DNA of 64,000 nucleotides from Streptomyces sp. NBC_00683 (GTDB lineage Bacteria > Actinomycetota > Actinomycetes > Streptomycetales > Streptomycetaceae). Shown here in pieces: positions 35,113 through 43,302 of this stretch. Location of the stretch: positions 1,426,001 through 1,490,000 of the forward strand of contig NZ_CP109013.1 in NCBI RefSeq assembly GCF_036226745.1, in the 5' to 3' direction. The translations under genes were made by a program, and so were the position numbers. The first letter of the stretch is position 1. Each line of letters opens with the position of its first letter. The notes under the pieces were generated by a model, which was not told the DNA's origin, did not search any database, and saw only the letters and a list, made by a program, of their open reading frames with translations.

Positions 35113-37089
35113 ATGCCGTCCCTGCACGACGCCACCCGTGGCCGCATCCTCTTCGGAGGCGACTACAACCCCGAGCAGTGGCCCGAGGAGGTGTGGGCCG
35201 ACGACGCCCGGCTGATGAAGGAGGCCGGGGTCAACTCCGTCACCGTCGGTGTGTTCTCCTGGGCAAAAGTCGAACCTCGCCCCGGCGCACGGGAGTTCGG
35301 CTGGCTGGACCGGCTGATGGACCTGATGCACGCGCACGGCATCGGTGTCGTGCTCGCCACCCCGACGGCGTCGCCGCCGCCGTGGATGGGCGCACTGCAC
35401 CCGGAGACCCTGCCGCGCGCCGAGGACGGCACGCTGGTCTCGTACGGCTCGCGGCAGCACTTCTGCCCGAGCTCGCCGGTCTACCGCCGCTACGCCGCCG
35501 CGATCACCGAGGACCTCGCGGCACGGTACGCGGACCATCCGGCGCTCACCGTGTGGCACATCAACAACGAGTACTGCACGCACTGCTGGTGCGACGAGAC
35601 GGCTGCCCACTTCCGCCGCTGGCTGGCCGCCCGCCACCCCGGCCTCGACGCGCTCAACGAGGCGTGGGGGACGGCCTTCTGGAGCCAGCGCTACGACAGC
35701 TGGGCGGAGATCCTGCCGCCCCGCCGCGCCCAGTACATGAGGAACCCGGCGCAGGTCCTGGACTTCAAGCGGTTCACCTCCGACGCCCTGATGGAGTGCT
35801 ACATCGCCGAGCGGGACATCGTCGCCCGGCACACCCCGCACATCCCTGTGACGACCAACTTCATGCCGCTGTGGTCGGGCCAGGACGCCTGGGCGTGGGC
35901 GGAGCAGGAGGACGTCGTCTCCGTCGACATCTATCCGGACCCGCAGGACCCGCAGGGCGGCCAGTACAACGCCATGCTCGCCGACATGACGCGCTCGCAG
36001 GCCGCGGGCCCGTGGATGCTGATGGAGCAGGCGGCGGGCCCGGTCAACTGGCGCGGGGTCAACCACCCCAAGCCCGCGGGCCTCAACCGGCTCTGGTCGC
36101 TGCAGGCGGTGGCCCGGGGCGCGGATGCCGTCTGCTACTTCCAGTGGCGGCAGTCCCGGCAGGGGTCGGAGAAGTTCCACTCCGGGATGCTCACCCACGC
36201 GGGCGAACAGGGGCGCGTTTTCCGGGAGATCAAGCAGCTCGGAGCCGAACTCGCCCTGATCGGCGGCGAGGTGAGCGGCACAGCGGTACCGGCCGGGGTC
36301 GCGGTCCTGCACGACTGGGACGCGTGGTGGGCGAGCGCCCAGGAGGGCCGGCCGTCCTCGCTCGTGTCGTACCCGGATGTGGTGCAGGCATGGCACCGGG
36401 CACTGTGGGAGAACGGGACCAGGACGGAGTTCGCCCGCCCCGAGGCGAACCTGACCGCCTACCGCATGGTCGTCGTCCCGCAGCTCTACCTGCTGAGCGA
36501 CGCGGCGATCGACAACCTCGTCTCCTACGTGCGGGGCGGCGGCACCCTCGTCTGCGGGTTCTTCACCGGAATCGCGGACGCCGACGACCGGATCAGGCCG
36601 GACGGCATGGACAGCCGGCTGCGCGAGCTGCTCGGGATCCGTACGGTGCACGAGTGGTGGCCGCTGGACGCGGGCGCATCGGTCGAGTGCGACGGCTTCA
36701 GCGGCAGCCTGTGGTCGGAGGAGCTGGAGTCCGACGGCAGGGCGGAGACGGTCTCCGCCTACCGGGGCGGCGAACTGGACGGGTTGCCCGCGGTGCTCCG
36801 CAAGGGCACGGCCTGGTACGTGTCCACGCTGCCCGAGCCGGAGGCCCTGCGCGAACTGCTGGGCCGGGTAGCGGCCAAGTCGGGCGCACGCCCCGTGCTC
36901 GAGGGACTGCCGGCGGGGGTGGAGGCGGTGCGCCGCGGCTCCCTGCTCTTCCTGCTCCACCACGGCCGGTCCACGGTGACGGTCATGGTTCCGGGCCGGC
37001 ACACCGATCTCCTCACGGGTACCGAGACCGACGGCAAGGTGGAACTGGGCCGGTACGGCGTGGCCGTCCTCAGAGACGCCTCCGCATGA
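35113..37089 (+). CDS. GH42 beta-galactosidase
   Basis: 658 aa, no signal peptide, cytoplasmic. It opens ILFGGDYNPEQWPEEVW. The acid/base is Glu153 in WHINNEYCTHCWCDETA, and the nucleophile is Glu305 in WMLMEQAAGPVNWR. The Cys residues after the acid/base fit the zinc-binding forms of GH42. A trimerisation domain and a beta domain follow (LLSDAAIDNLVSYVRGGGTLVCGFFTG). The start at 35113 is preferred for its AGGAACGAGAAG ribosome site; an ATG at 35095 overlaps the GH74 stop. In this locus it should remove beta-1,2-galactose from L and F side chains of xyloglucan oligosaccharides. Confidence 0.93.
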   Translation: MPSLHDATRGRILFGGDYNPEQWPEEVWADDARLMKEAGVNSVTVGVFSWAKVEPRPGAREFGWLDRLMDLMHAHGIGVVLATPTASPPPWMGALHPETLPRAEDGTLVSYGSRQHFCPSSPVYRRYAAAITEDLAARYADHPALTVWHINNEYCTHCWCDETAAHFRRWLAARHPGLDALNEAWGTAFWSQRYDSWAEILPPRRAQYMRNPAQVLDFKRFTSDALMECYIAERDIVARHTPHIPVTTNFMPLWSGQDAWAWAEQEDVVSVDIYPDPQDPQGGQYNAMLADMTRSQAAGPWMLMEQAAGPVNWRGVNHPKPAGLNRLWSLQAVARGADAVCYFQWRQSRQGSEKFHSGMLTHAGEQGRVFREIKQLGAELALIGGEVSGTAVPAGVAVLHDWDAWWASAQEGRPSSLVSYPDVVQAWHRALWENGTRTEFARPEANLTAYRMVVVPQLYLLSDAAIDNLVSYVRGGGTLVCGFFTGIADADDRIRPDGMDSRLRELLGIRTVHEWWPLDAGASVECDGFSGSLWSEELESDGRAETVSAYRGGELDGLPAVLRKGTAWYVSTLPEPEALRELLGRVAAKSGARPVLEGLPAGVEAVRRGSLLFLLHHGRSTVTVMVPGRHTDLLTGTETDGKVELGRYGVAVLRDASA

Positions 37090-39305
37090 TCGACGGTACG
37101 TGGGAGCCGCGCCCCGCCACCCGCTGGGAGGACGCCTTCCTCAGCGGCAACGGCCATCACGGGGCCATGGTGTACGGCGATCCGGCGGACGACCGGGTCA
37201 TCGTCAACCACCACACCCTGGTCCGGCCGAACGGCAGCGAGGGGGTACGGCCACCCGAGCTCGCGGACCGGCTCGGCCGCCTCCAGGACGCCCTGCTCTC
37301 CGGGGACACCACGGCGGCCGAGGAGTTCGGCGCGGGGCGTCCGCTGGCGTGGGTGCAGCCCTTCCATCCCGCGTTCCAGACCCGCGTCCGCCGGAGCCGC
37401 GGGCTGCACGAGGCGGTCGCCGGCTACCGGCGCGAGGTCGACTTCACGACGGGCGAGGTCAGCGCTTCCTACGAGGCCTGGCGCAGCCGTGTCTTCGTGT
37501 CGCGGGCCGACGACGTGATCGTCCAGCACATCACGGATCTCGGGCTGACCGCCGACCTGGTCCTGGACCACGGTCTGCCGGGCGCTCCGGCGCACCTGGC
37601 GGTCGGCCGCTCGACCGTGCTGACCCCGGACGGCGCCAAGATGGCGTTGCGGGTCGGCTATCCGGGCAGTGACCTCACCTACACGGGGGTCACCGTCGCC
37701 ACGGTGGACGGCGGCAAGGTGTCCGTCGCGGGCGAAGGCATCCGGGTCGAAGGGGCGCGGAGCCTCACCCTGGCGACCCGGGTCCGGCGCGGGGTCGGCC
37801 ACCTCGACCTCGGCGCCCTGTGGGCGGCTCTGCCCGACGGGGACTACGCCACCCTGCTCGGCCGCCATCAGCCGCTGCACCGCGAGGCGTTCGGGCGCAC
37901 GACGCTGACGTTGCGGGACGCGGTCCAGGACCGCGAGCTACCGGGCAGCGAGCTGCTCGGCAGCCCTCGGAGTCCGGCGCTCCTGGAGCTCCTCTTCGCG
38001 GCGGGCCGCTACCATCTGCTCTCCTCCTCGGGGCTGCTGCCGCCCCGGCTGACCGGGCTGTGGACCGGCGACTGGGACACCGCGTGGTCCGGGGCGTTCA
38101 CCACGAACGCCAACCTCAACCTCCAGATCGCCTCGGCCGCCACGGCGGACCTGCCGAAGGTCACCGAGGCCCATGCCGCGCTGGTGCACGGTCAGTTGGG
38201 ACACTGGCAGGACAACGCGCGTGCGATCTTCGGCGCCCGGGGCATCGTCGCCCCGTCCCACACGGACGGCGAGTCGGGCCACACCCGGCATTACCAGCGC
38301 GCCTATCCGCTGCATCTGTGGACGGCGGGAGCGGACTGGCTGCTGCAGCCGCTGCTCGAACACGCCGAGGTGACGAGCGGCGCGACGGATGCCCGCCTGA
38401 CCGCCGCGCTCGTCGAAGCGGCGCTGTTCTACGAGGACTTCCTCACCCGCGAGGACCCGGACGGCCGCATCGCGATCGTGCCGTCCTACTCCCCGGAGAA
38501 CCGTCCGGCGAACGCGAGTTGGGGCACCGTCAACGCCACCATGGACATCGCCGCGGCCCGCCACGCCCTGACCACGGCCGCCGATCGAGCCTCCGGCCAT
38601 CCCTCCGCGGGCCGCTGGCGGGAGCTCGCGGCCCGGCTCCCCGACTATCTGGTGAACAAGGACGGTGCGCTCGCCGAGTGGGCGTGGCCGGGGCTGGAGG
38701 AGACGTACGATCACCGTCACCTCAGCCATCTCTACCCCGTGTGGCCGCTGGACGAGATCAACCCGTACGACACACCGCGACAGGCGGCCGCCGCGCACCG
38801 CGCCCTGGAACTGCGGGGCTCGGAGAACGACTCGGCCCACGGCCATCTCCACCATGCGCTGATCGCGGCACGGCTCCGGGACCCGTCCCGGGTGTCCGCC
38901 GCCCTGGACGCGGTACTGGCGGGCGACTTCTTCCACGACTCGCTGATGAGCGCGCACTATCCGGCGCGCAACGTCTACAACGCGGATGCGGCGCATGCGC
39001 TGCCGGCCGCCGTCATCGAGTCGCTCGTCCAGTCGACGCCCGCCCGCCTGGTCCTTCTTCCCGCCGTTCCCGGGATCTGCCCCGCCGGCGAACTGCGCGG
39101 CATCCGCACCCGGTTCGGCGCGGGGCTCGACCTCAGCTGGTCCGACCGGGGCGCGACGGCGGTCCTGCACCCGACCCGCGAGGCCCGTGTCGACGTACGC
39201 CCGGGAGACGGGCTCGTACTCGTCGAGACCGGCGCGGACAACCCCGAGGCTCCGCTGGTCCTCACGGCCGGCGTGGACCGCGTCCTCACCCTGAGACCGC
39301 GGTAG
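37086..39305 (+). CDS. GH95 family protein, probable alpha-L-fucosidase (or alpha-L-galactosidase)
   Basis: 739 aa, no signal peptide. The N-terminal beta domain starts RPATRWEDAFLSGNGHHGAMVYGDP, as in GH95 (W..A.P.GNG..GAMV). The catalytic barrel has LTGLWTGDWDTAWSGAFTTNANLNLQ, containing the Asn pair of the family, and TYDHRHLSHLYPVWP. The usual GWS.AW..NLWARL block is replaced by ENDSAHGHLHHALIAARL, so it belongs to a divergent branch. ATGA overlap with the GH42 gene couples their translation. Terminal alpha-1,2-fucose of xyloglucan is the expected substrate from context. Confidence 0.82.
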   Translation: MIDGTWEPRPATRWEDAFLSGNGHHGAMVYGDPADDRVIVNHHTLVRPNGSEGVRPPELADRLGRLQDALLSGDTTAAEEFGAGRPLAWVQPFHPAFQTRVRRSRGLHEAVAGYRREVDFTTGEVSASYEAWRSRVFVSRADDVIVQHITDLGLTADLVLDHGLPGAPAHLAVGRSTVLTPDGAKMALRVGYPGSDLTYTGVTVATVDGGKVSVAGEGIRVEGARSLTLATRVRRGVGHLDLGALWAALPDGDYATLLGRHQPLHREAFGRTTLTLRDAVQDRELPGSELLGSPRSPALLELLFAAGRYHLLSSSGLLPPRLTGLWTGDWDTAWSGAFTTNANLNLQIASAATADLPKVTEAHAALVHGQLGHWQDNARAIFGARGIVAPSHTDGESGHTRHYQRAYPLHLWTAGADWLLQPLLEHAEVTSGATDARLTAALVEAALFYEDFLTREDPDGRIAIVPSYSPENRPANASWGTVNATMDIAAARHALTTAADRASGHPSAGRWRELAARLPDYLVNKDGALAEWAWPGLEETYDHRHLSHLYPVWPLDEINPYDTPRQAAAAHRALELRGSENDSAHGHLHHALIAARLRDPSRVSAALDAVLAGDFFHDSLMSAHYPARNVYNADAAHALPAAVIESLVQSTPARLVLLPAVPGICPAGELRGIRTRFGAGLDLSWSDRGATAVLHPTREARVDVRPGDGLVLVETGADNPEAPLVLTAGVDRVLTLRPR

Positions 39306-39334
39306 CGATTCCCCCCACCCATGGAAGGGACACC

Positions 39335-40045
39335 ATGGCACAACGACGCACCCTGACCAGGCTCCTGCTGGCCCCCGCGACTGCGGCGGCCGCCCTGATC
39401 GGCTTCGCAGCGGCACCTGCTCACGCCGTGATCTGGTCCTCGTCGGACCAGTGGGGCAACTACACCACGTCCGACGGCTACATCCTCTACAACAACATCT
39501 GGGGCTCCGGCGCGGGCGCACAGACGGTCTGGGCCAACTCCTCGAGCAACTGGGGCGTCTGGGCCGACCACCCGAACACCGGCGGCATCAAGTCGTACCC
39601 CAACGCCAAGAAGATCGTGAACAAGCCGATCACGTCGCTCTCGTCGCTGACGAGCAACTACAACGTCACGGTCCCGTCCTCCGGCGCCTACAACACGTCG
39701 TACGACATCTGGGACACGGACTACGACTACGAAGTGATGCTCTGGGTCAACTACAACGGTGCGGTCGGCCCGCTCGGCACCCCGCAGGGCAATGTGACCC
39801 TGGGCGGCCACACCTGGGCCGTGTACAAGGGCGACAACGGCGCCAACCAGGTCTTCTCGTTCCTGCGGACCTCGGACTCCTCCTCAGGCACCGTGAACAT
39901 CCTGCCGATCCTGAAGTGGATCAAGGACACCAAGGGCTGGTGGGGCAACGAGACCATCGGTGACGTCCAGTTCGGCTACGAGATCACCTCGTCGCCGGGC
40001 GGTCTCGACTTCGTGACGAACGGATTCGGCGTCTCCTCCAGCTGA
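39335..40045 (+). CDS. GH12 endo-beta-1,4-glucanase/xyloglucanase, secreted
   Basis: 236 aa beta-jelly-roll enzyme. A Sec signal of about 30 residues ends APAHA, followed by VIWSSSDQW. The nucleophile is Glu133 in DYEVMLWVNY and the acid/base is Glu216 in QFGYEITSSPGG, the two GH12 signature sites. Length fits the catalytic domain alone, without a binding module. AAGGGA precedes the ATG at 39335. It ends the plus-strand locus and is followed by a strong hairpin. GH12 enzymes include cellulases and xyloglucanases; xyloglucan is favoured by the GH74, GH31, GH42 and GH95 neighbours. Confidence 0.93.
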   Translation: MAQRRTLTRLLLAPATAAAALIGFAAAPAHAVIWSSSDQWGNYTTSDGYILYNNIWGSGAGAQTVWANSSSNWGVWADHPNTGGIKSYPNAKKIVNKPITSLSSLTSNYNVTVPSSGAYNTSYDIWDTDYDYEVMLWVNYNGAVGPLGTPQGNVTLGGHTWAVYKGDNGANQVFSFLRTSDSSSGTVNILPILKWIKDTKGWWGNETIGDVQFGYEITSSPGGLDFVTNGFGVSSS

Positions 40046-40065
40046 TCCTGATCCGAACGGGCCAA

Positions 40066-40095
40066 GGAGCCGGTCCCCTCGCGGGGGCCGGCTCC
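40066..40095. terminator. Bidirectional hairpin between GH12 and the HExxH gene
   Basis: GGAGCCGGTCCCC (40066-40078), loop TCGC, GGGGGCCGGCTCC (40083-40095): 13-bp stem with one G-T pair. It separates the xyloglucan operon from the convergent conflict island. Confidence 0.7.
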
Positions 40096-40102
40096 GGCTC
40101 CG

Positions 40103-41866
40103 CTACTCCCCCGTGCGGGCCAGCCATCGGGCCGTCTCCGCCCAGCGTTCGGGCATGCCCGCCTCCAGCACCGCCGCGAAGCGCTCGGGGCGGGCGAGCA
40201 GGCGTCTGTCGCGCGGATGCAGTTCCGTGTGCGCGAGCAGCCAGCCCGCCAGCGCGTGCCGGTCGGGCGGTCCGGCTCCGGTCAGCTGTCGGGCGTACGC
40301 GTCGCTCGCGGCCTCCGCGTCTCCCGCGGTCAGCAGCTCATCGGCCGTCGGCACGGCCCCGTGACCGGGTTCGCGCCGCATGTACAGCCGGCCGCGGTCG
40401 TCCTGCCAGTACCCGCTGCCCGCGTCGGGGGCGACCAGCGGGTCACCTCCCGGCACCGGATCGGCGCCCGAGCGCAACGCCTTGACGAGGGTGTCCCGTT
40501 CACCGTCCCCGCAGCGCAGGTTGCGCAGCCGCCACTCCACCCGGTGGCTGACCGCCGCGGCCCGGGCCCTGACCTCGGTCGCGGGCTCCAGCGGTTCTCT
40601 CAGCCAGCCGTCGACCGTCTCGGACAGCCGGGTGACCAGTCGCCGCCCGGGACCCGTGAGCTGTCCGCGCGTGGCCAGGGTGCGGAGCACCATACGGGTC
40701 TGCAGGCGGCGCAGCGCGAACAGGAACGGTGCCCGTCCGTCCGGGTCGGCGTCCGTGTCCCCGATCCGGTCACGCCAGAAGCCGGTGACGCCGACGAAGG
40801 CGTAGGCGCCGTGCAGGAGGCCGGGCAGATGGCGTGGATCGGCGCGCCAGGGCGCGTAGTAGAGCTCGGAGCGGTCGTCCTCCATCAGCGGGAAGAGGTG
40901 GAGCAGCGCCCCCAGTTTGCTGTGCTGGAATTCGTGGACGAGGGTTTCCGCCAGGGAGAGACCGTCCTCGGGGCGGGCCATCACCATGGAGGCGAAGGCG
41001 TCACCCGTCGAGGCGCTGAGCCCGGCAGCCGGCACCGGGAGCCCGGCCGCACCGTCCTGGGCGCGCCAGGGGACGATCCGGCTGACTTCCTCGGGCCGCA
41101 GCCCGCCGGGACCCGTGCCGCCGCGCCGCAGGATGGCCACGGCGTCGTGGAACAAGCCCTGCCAGGCCCGTAGTTCCGCGGGGTCGAGACGGCCGGGGGC
41201 GATCGGCTCGTCCAGATCGCGGTACGGGTCGAGGTCGTCGAGCTGTACGGCGCGGGCTCCGGGCCCGGCGGTCAGTCTGTGCACGGGCAGCCACTGTGCC
41301 GATTCCGGATCCGTGAGGGGGTGTACGACGACGTCGGGCCCGTTGCGGGTGGCGACCGTGAGCGATCCGCCGGACACCACGGTCCGCACGGCGTGGAAGT
41401 CGTCGCCGTCCGGACCCGGCAGGCGTACCAGGCCGAGTGCGGGCAGGCTGACGGTCCGCCCCCGGGCGGGCAGGAGCAACTCGGTGTCCGTGCCGGCGTG
41501 AACGGCTGCCGTCGCGGCCACGACCGCGATCTGCCCGGCGTCGGCCCACAGCGGCGGCCCGGACGCCGTTCCGTGCAGCCGGCGCAGCGTGTGGGCGAGC
41601 CAGCTGCCGACCTGTGGGCTCAGCAGCAGCTCCTCGACCGGTTCGGGAGCCTGTTCGGCGGCGGCCTCCAGGGTGGGCCAGACCGCCCCCGCGTCCAGCG
41701 GGGCAAGGATGCCGGGATCCGCGTCGAACAGGTCGAGGAGCTCACGCAGCAGCAGCAGGCGGCGGGTCCGTTCGCCCTGGACCAGGAACGCGATGGCCTC
41801 CGGCGAACCGCCCCCTGCGGCGATCTCGTCGAACAACGGGCCCGGCATACGGATCGGGGCGTACAC
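40103..41866 (-). CDS. HExxH-motif putative peptide-modifying enzyme (aKG-HExxH beta-hydroxylase family)
   Basis: 587 aa, no signal peptide. The central motif LAETLVHEFQHSKLGAL (His311, Glu312, His315) and the downstream LLHLFPLMEDD and YYAPWRADPRHLPGLLHGAYAFVGVTGFW block match the family described as HEXXH motif putative peptide modification proteins. Some members are 2-oxoglutarate/iron-dependent beta-hydroxylases of RiPP precursors, others are inactive extensions of FxsB. The GTG at 41866 has AGGGAG upstream. It follows by 39 bp a 72-aa ORF that looks like the cognate precursor. A zinc protease activity cannot be excluded from the motif alone. Confidence 0.75.
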   Translation of the reverse strand: MYAPIRMPGPLFDEIAAGGGSPEAIAFLVQGERTRRLLLLRELLDLFDADPGILAPLDAGAVWPTLEAAAEQAPEPVEELLLSPQVGSWLAHTLRRLHGTASGPPLWADAGQIAVVAATAAVHAGTDTELLLPARGRTVSLPALGLVRLPGPDGDDFHAVRTVVSGGSLTVATRNGPDVVVHPLTDPESAQWLPVHRLTAGPGARAVQLDDLDPYRDLDEPIAPGRLDPAELRAWQGLFHDAVAILRRGGTGPGGLRPEEVSRIVPWRAQDGAAGLPVPAAGLSASTGDAFASMVMARPEDGLSLAETLVHEFQHSKLGALLHLFPLMEDDRSELYYAPWRADPRHLPGLLHGAYAFVGVTGFWRDRIGDTDADPDGRAPFLFALRRLQTRMVLRTLATRGQLTGPGRRLVTRLSETVDGWLREPLEPATEVRARAAAVSHRVEWRLRNLRCGDGERDTLVKALRSGADPVPGGDPLVAPDAGSGYWQDDRGRLYMRREPGHGAVPTADELLTAGDAEAASDAYARQLTGAGPPDRHALAGWLLAHTELHPRDRRLLARPERFAAVLEAGMPERWAETARWLARTGE

Positions 41867-41905
41867 ATCGCTCCCTGTCGTGGACGGATGGTGCGCGGAC
41901 GGGCT

Positions 41906-42124
41906 CTATTCGGCCCGCCCTGGTTCCGATCCGCCCATCGCGTTGCTGCGCGCGCGGCGGATTTCCGCGAGCAGTCGTGGCCCCATGTCGGGGTCCGGGA
42001 CCAGTCGCAGATCGGCGACGCGCACGGAGGTCAGATCCATGAGGTCCGACTCGAGGTGATCGGGTGTGCCGTCGGCGGGTACCGGCTGGTACAAGGCGCG
42101 CTCCCCCTTCGCGAGCGGCGGCAC
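41906..42124 (-). CDS. Small precursor-like peptide (FxsA-like), possible substrate of the HExxH enzyme
   Basis: 72 aa from GTG 42124. An alternative TTG at 42094 has the much better ribosome site AAGGGGGAG and gives 62 aa. The central part DLTSVRVADLRLVPDPDM followed by a basic helix (LLAEIRRARSN) follows the leader pattern of FxSxx-COOH precursors (D-L-x-x-V-x-L-x-x-L-R). The C terminus is AMGGSEPGRAE and lacks the FxSxx ending, so it is not a canonical FxsA. It lies directly upstream of the HExxH gene on the same strand and downstream of the caspase-like gene. A RiPP precursor role is inferred from size, leader-like pattern and position. Confidence 0.55.
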   Translation of the reverse strand: MPPLAKGERALYQPVPADGTPDHLESDLMDLTSVRVADLRLVPDPDMGPRLLAEIRRARSNAMGGSEPGRAE

Positions 42125-42195
42125 AGGATGCCACCGTTTACTCCATCATGATGATTGAGACCCCTTCCCGAAACCCGTGTGATCACGCCAGCCGA

Positions 42196-43302
42196 TCACA
42201 TTCCGGGCCCGGGTCCTGCCACGAAGTCCTGTACCGACGACTTCAGTTCGGCGGCCCGGCCTGGTTCGTCGTCCAGCAGGGTCACCGCGTCGTACAGCTC
42301 CCACAGCCGGTCCGGCTGCGCCCTGAGTGTGCGTACGATCCCGATCACATCCGTGCGCGGCATCGGGTGCCTCGGCATCCGCGCGACGACCTTCGCGGGC
42401 AACTCGTTGACCAGTGCCTGGCGTTCGTCACGGTCGCTCATCAGCGGATACGCCAGCAGGGCCTCGATCAGCCGGGCCAGCAGCCGGCCCGCCGATGTGG
42501 CTCCGGGGCCGGACGCGGACGGCAGGACGCCCGGCACGGTCTCGGTCCGTTCCGGTCGGATCATGTGGATGCCGGGGAGCTGATCGGTGCCGCCCGCCGC
42601 GCGGAGAGCGTTCATCCGCACCTGTACGGCCTCGAAGAGCGCTTCAGGATCCGGCAGCGGATCGGCGGGCAGCTCGTCCAGAACGATGTCCGAGAACACG
42701 CCGAGCCGGCGCACCGGATCGTTGGCCGCCCGCTGCCCCCGGCCGGTCGCGAACATCAGGATCTGCTCGTGCGCCTCGACCCGCTGCCCGGTGGGCAGCC
42801 GCTCGCTGGGCAGCGAGTGGGGGAAGTGGTGCCGTTCGTCGAAGGTCCGGCATGCGTCGATCATCCACATCTGCCGCCCGAATCCCGTCACCGCGTCGCT
42901 CCTGAGCACACCGCGGGCGGACTCGGCGTCGATGTTGCGCCGGTCGGCCACGGTGGCGTCGGCGCAGTAGAGGCGCAGGTGCTCGTCCGTGTCCAGGACA
43001 CCGTGTCCGCCCCACCACACCCACAGCGCGTCACCGCTTCGGGCGGGGATGTCGGTGACGAACGCGCGTCGCAGGGTGTCGTGGTCGGCCGGCCGGTACC
43101 GGACTTCCGGCTCCGTGCCGGGCAGCGGTGCGAGATGGAGCAGGATGTTGGCATCCGGAACACCGCGGGCCAGCAGCCAGTCGCGGAAGCGCAGGGCGTC
43201 CCTCACCGGACCGGGGAGGTTCCAGTCCGCTCCGGCCGCATACTTTTCGATTCCGATGACCAGGGCGACGATCCGCTCCGGTTCCACAGGCCTCCGGGTC
43301 AC
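42196..43302 (-). CDS. Caspase-like (peptidase C14, metacaspase-related) protein
   Basis: 368 aa cysteine protease candidate. The caspase fold starts IVALVIGIEKY, with catalytic His100 in WVWWGGHGVLD and Cys151 in MWMIDACRTF. LYCADAT and the LMFATGRGQRAAND segment fit the family. The C-terminal third (about 255-368) is alpha-helical and resembles an effector-associated adaptor (PRTDVIGIVRTLRAQPDRLWELYDAVTLL). The GTG at 43302 overlaps the alpha/beta hydrolase stop (GTGA), with GGGGAG upstream. In NTP-dependent bacterial conflict systems such proteases act as effectors. The cleavage target is unknown. Confidence 0.87.
   Translation of the reverse strand: MTRRPVEPERIVALVIGIEKYAAGADWNLPGPVRDALRFRDWLLARGVPDANILLHLAPLPGTEPEVRYRPADHDTLRRAFVTDIPARSGDALWVWWGGHGVLDTDEHLRLYCADATVADRRNIDAESARGVLRSDAVTGFGRQMWMIDACRTFDERHHFPHSLPSERLPTGQRVEAHEQILMFATGRGQRAANDPVRRLGVFSDIVLDELPADPLPDPEALFEAVQVRMNALRAAGGTDQLPGIHMIRPERTETVPGVLPSASGPGATSAGRLLARLIEALLAYPLMSDRDERQALVNELPAKVVARMPRHPMPRTDVIGIVRTLRAQPDRLWELYDAVTLLDDEPGRAAELKSSVQDFVAGPGPGM

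Noticed and set aside
34929..37085. Long plus-strand frame joined in frame to the GH95 gene
   Set aside because: The upstream ~720 codons are Arg/Pro/Ala-rich and overlap GH42 in another frame. The true GH95 start is the ATG at 37086, with ATGA overlap.
41906..42124. Canonical FxSxx-COOH precursor (FxsA)
   Set aside because: The C terminus ends GRAE, not FxSxx, and no radical SAM FxsB gene is present. Only FxsA-like is claimed.
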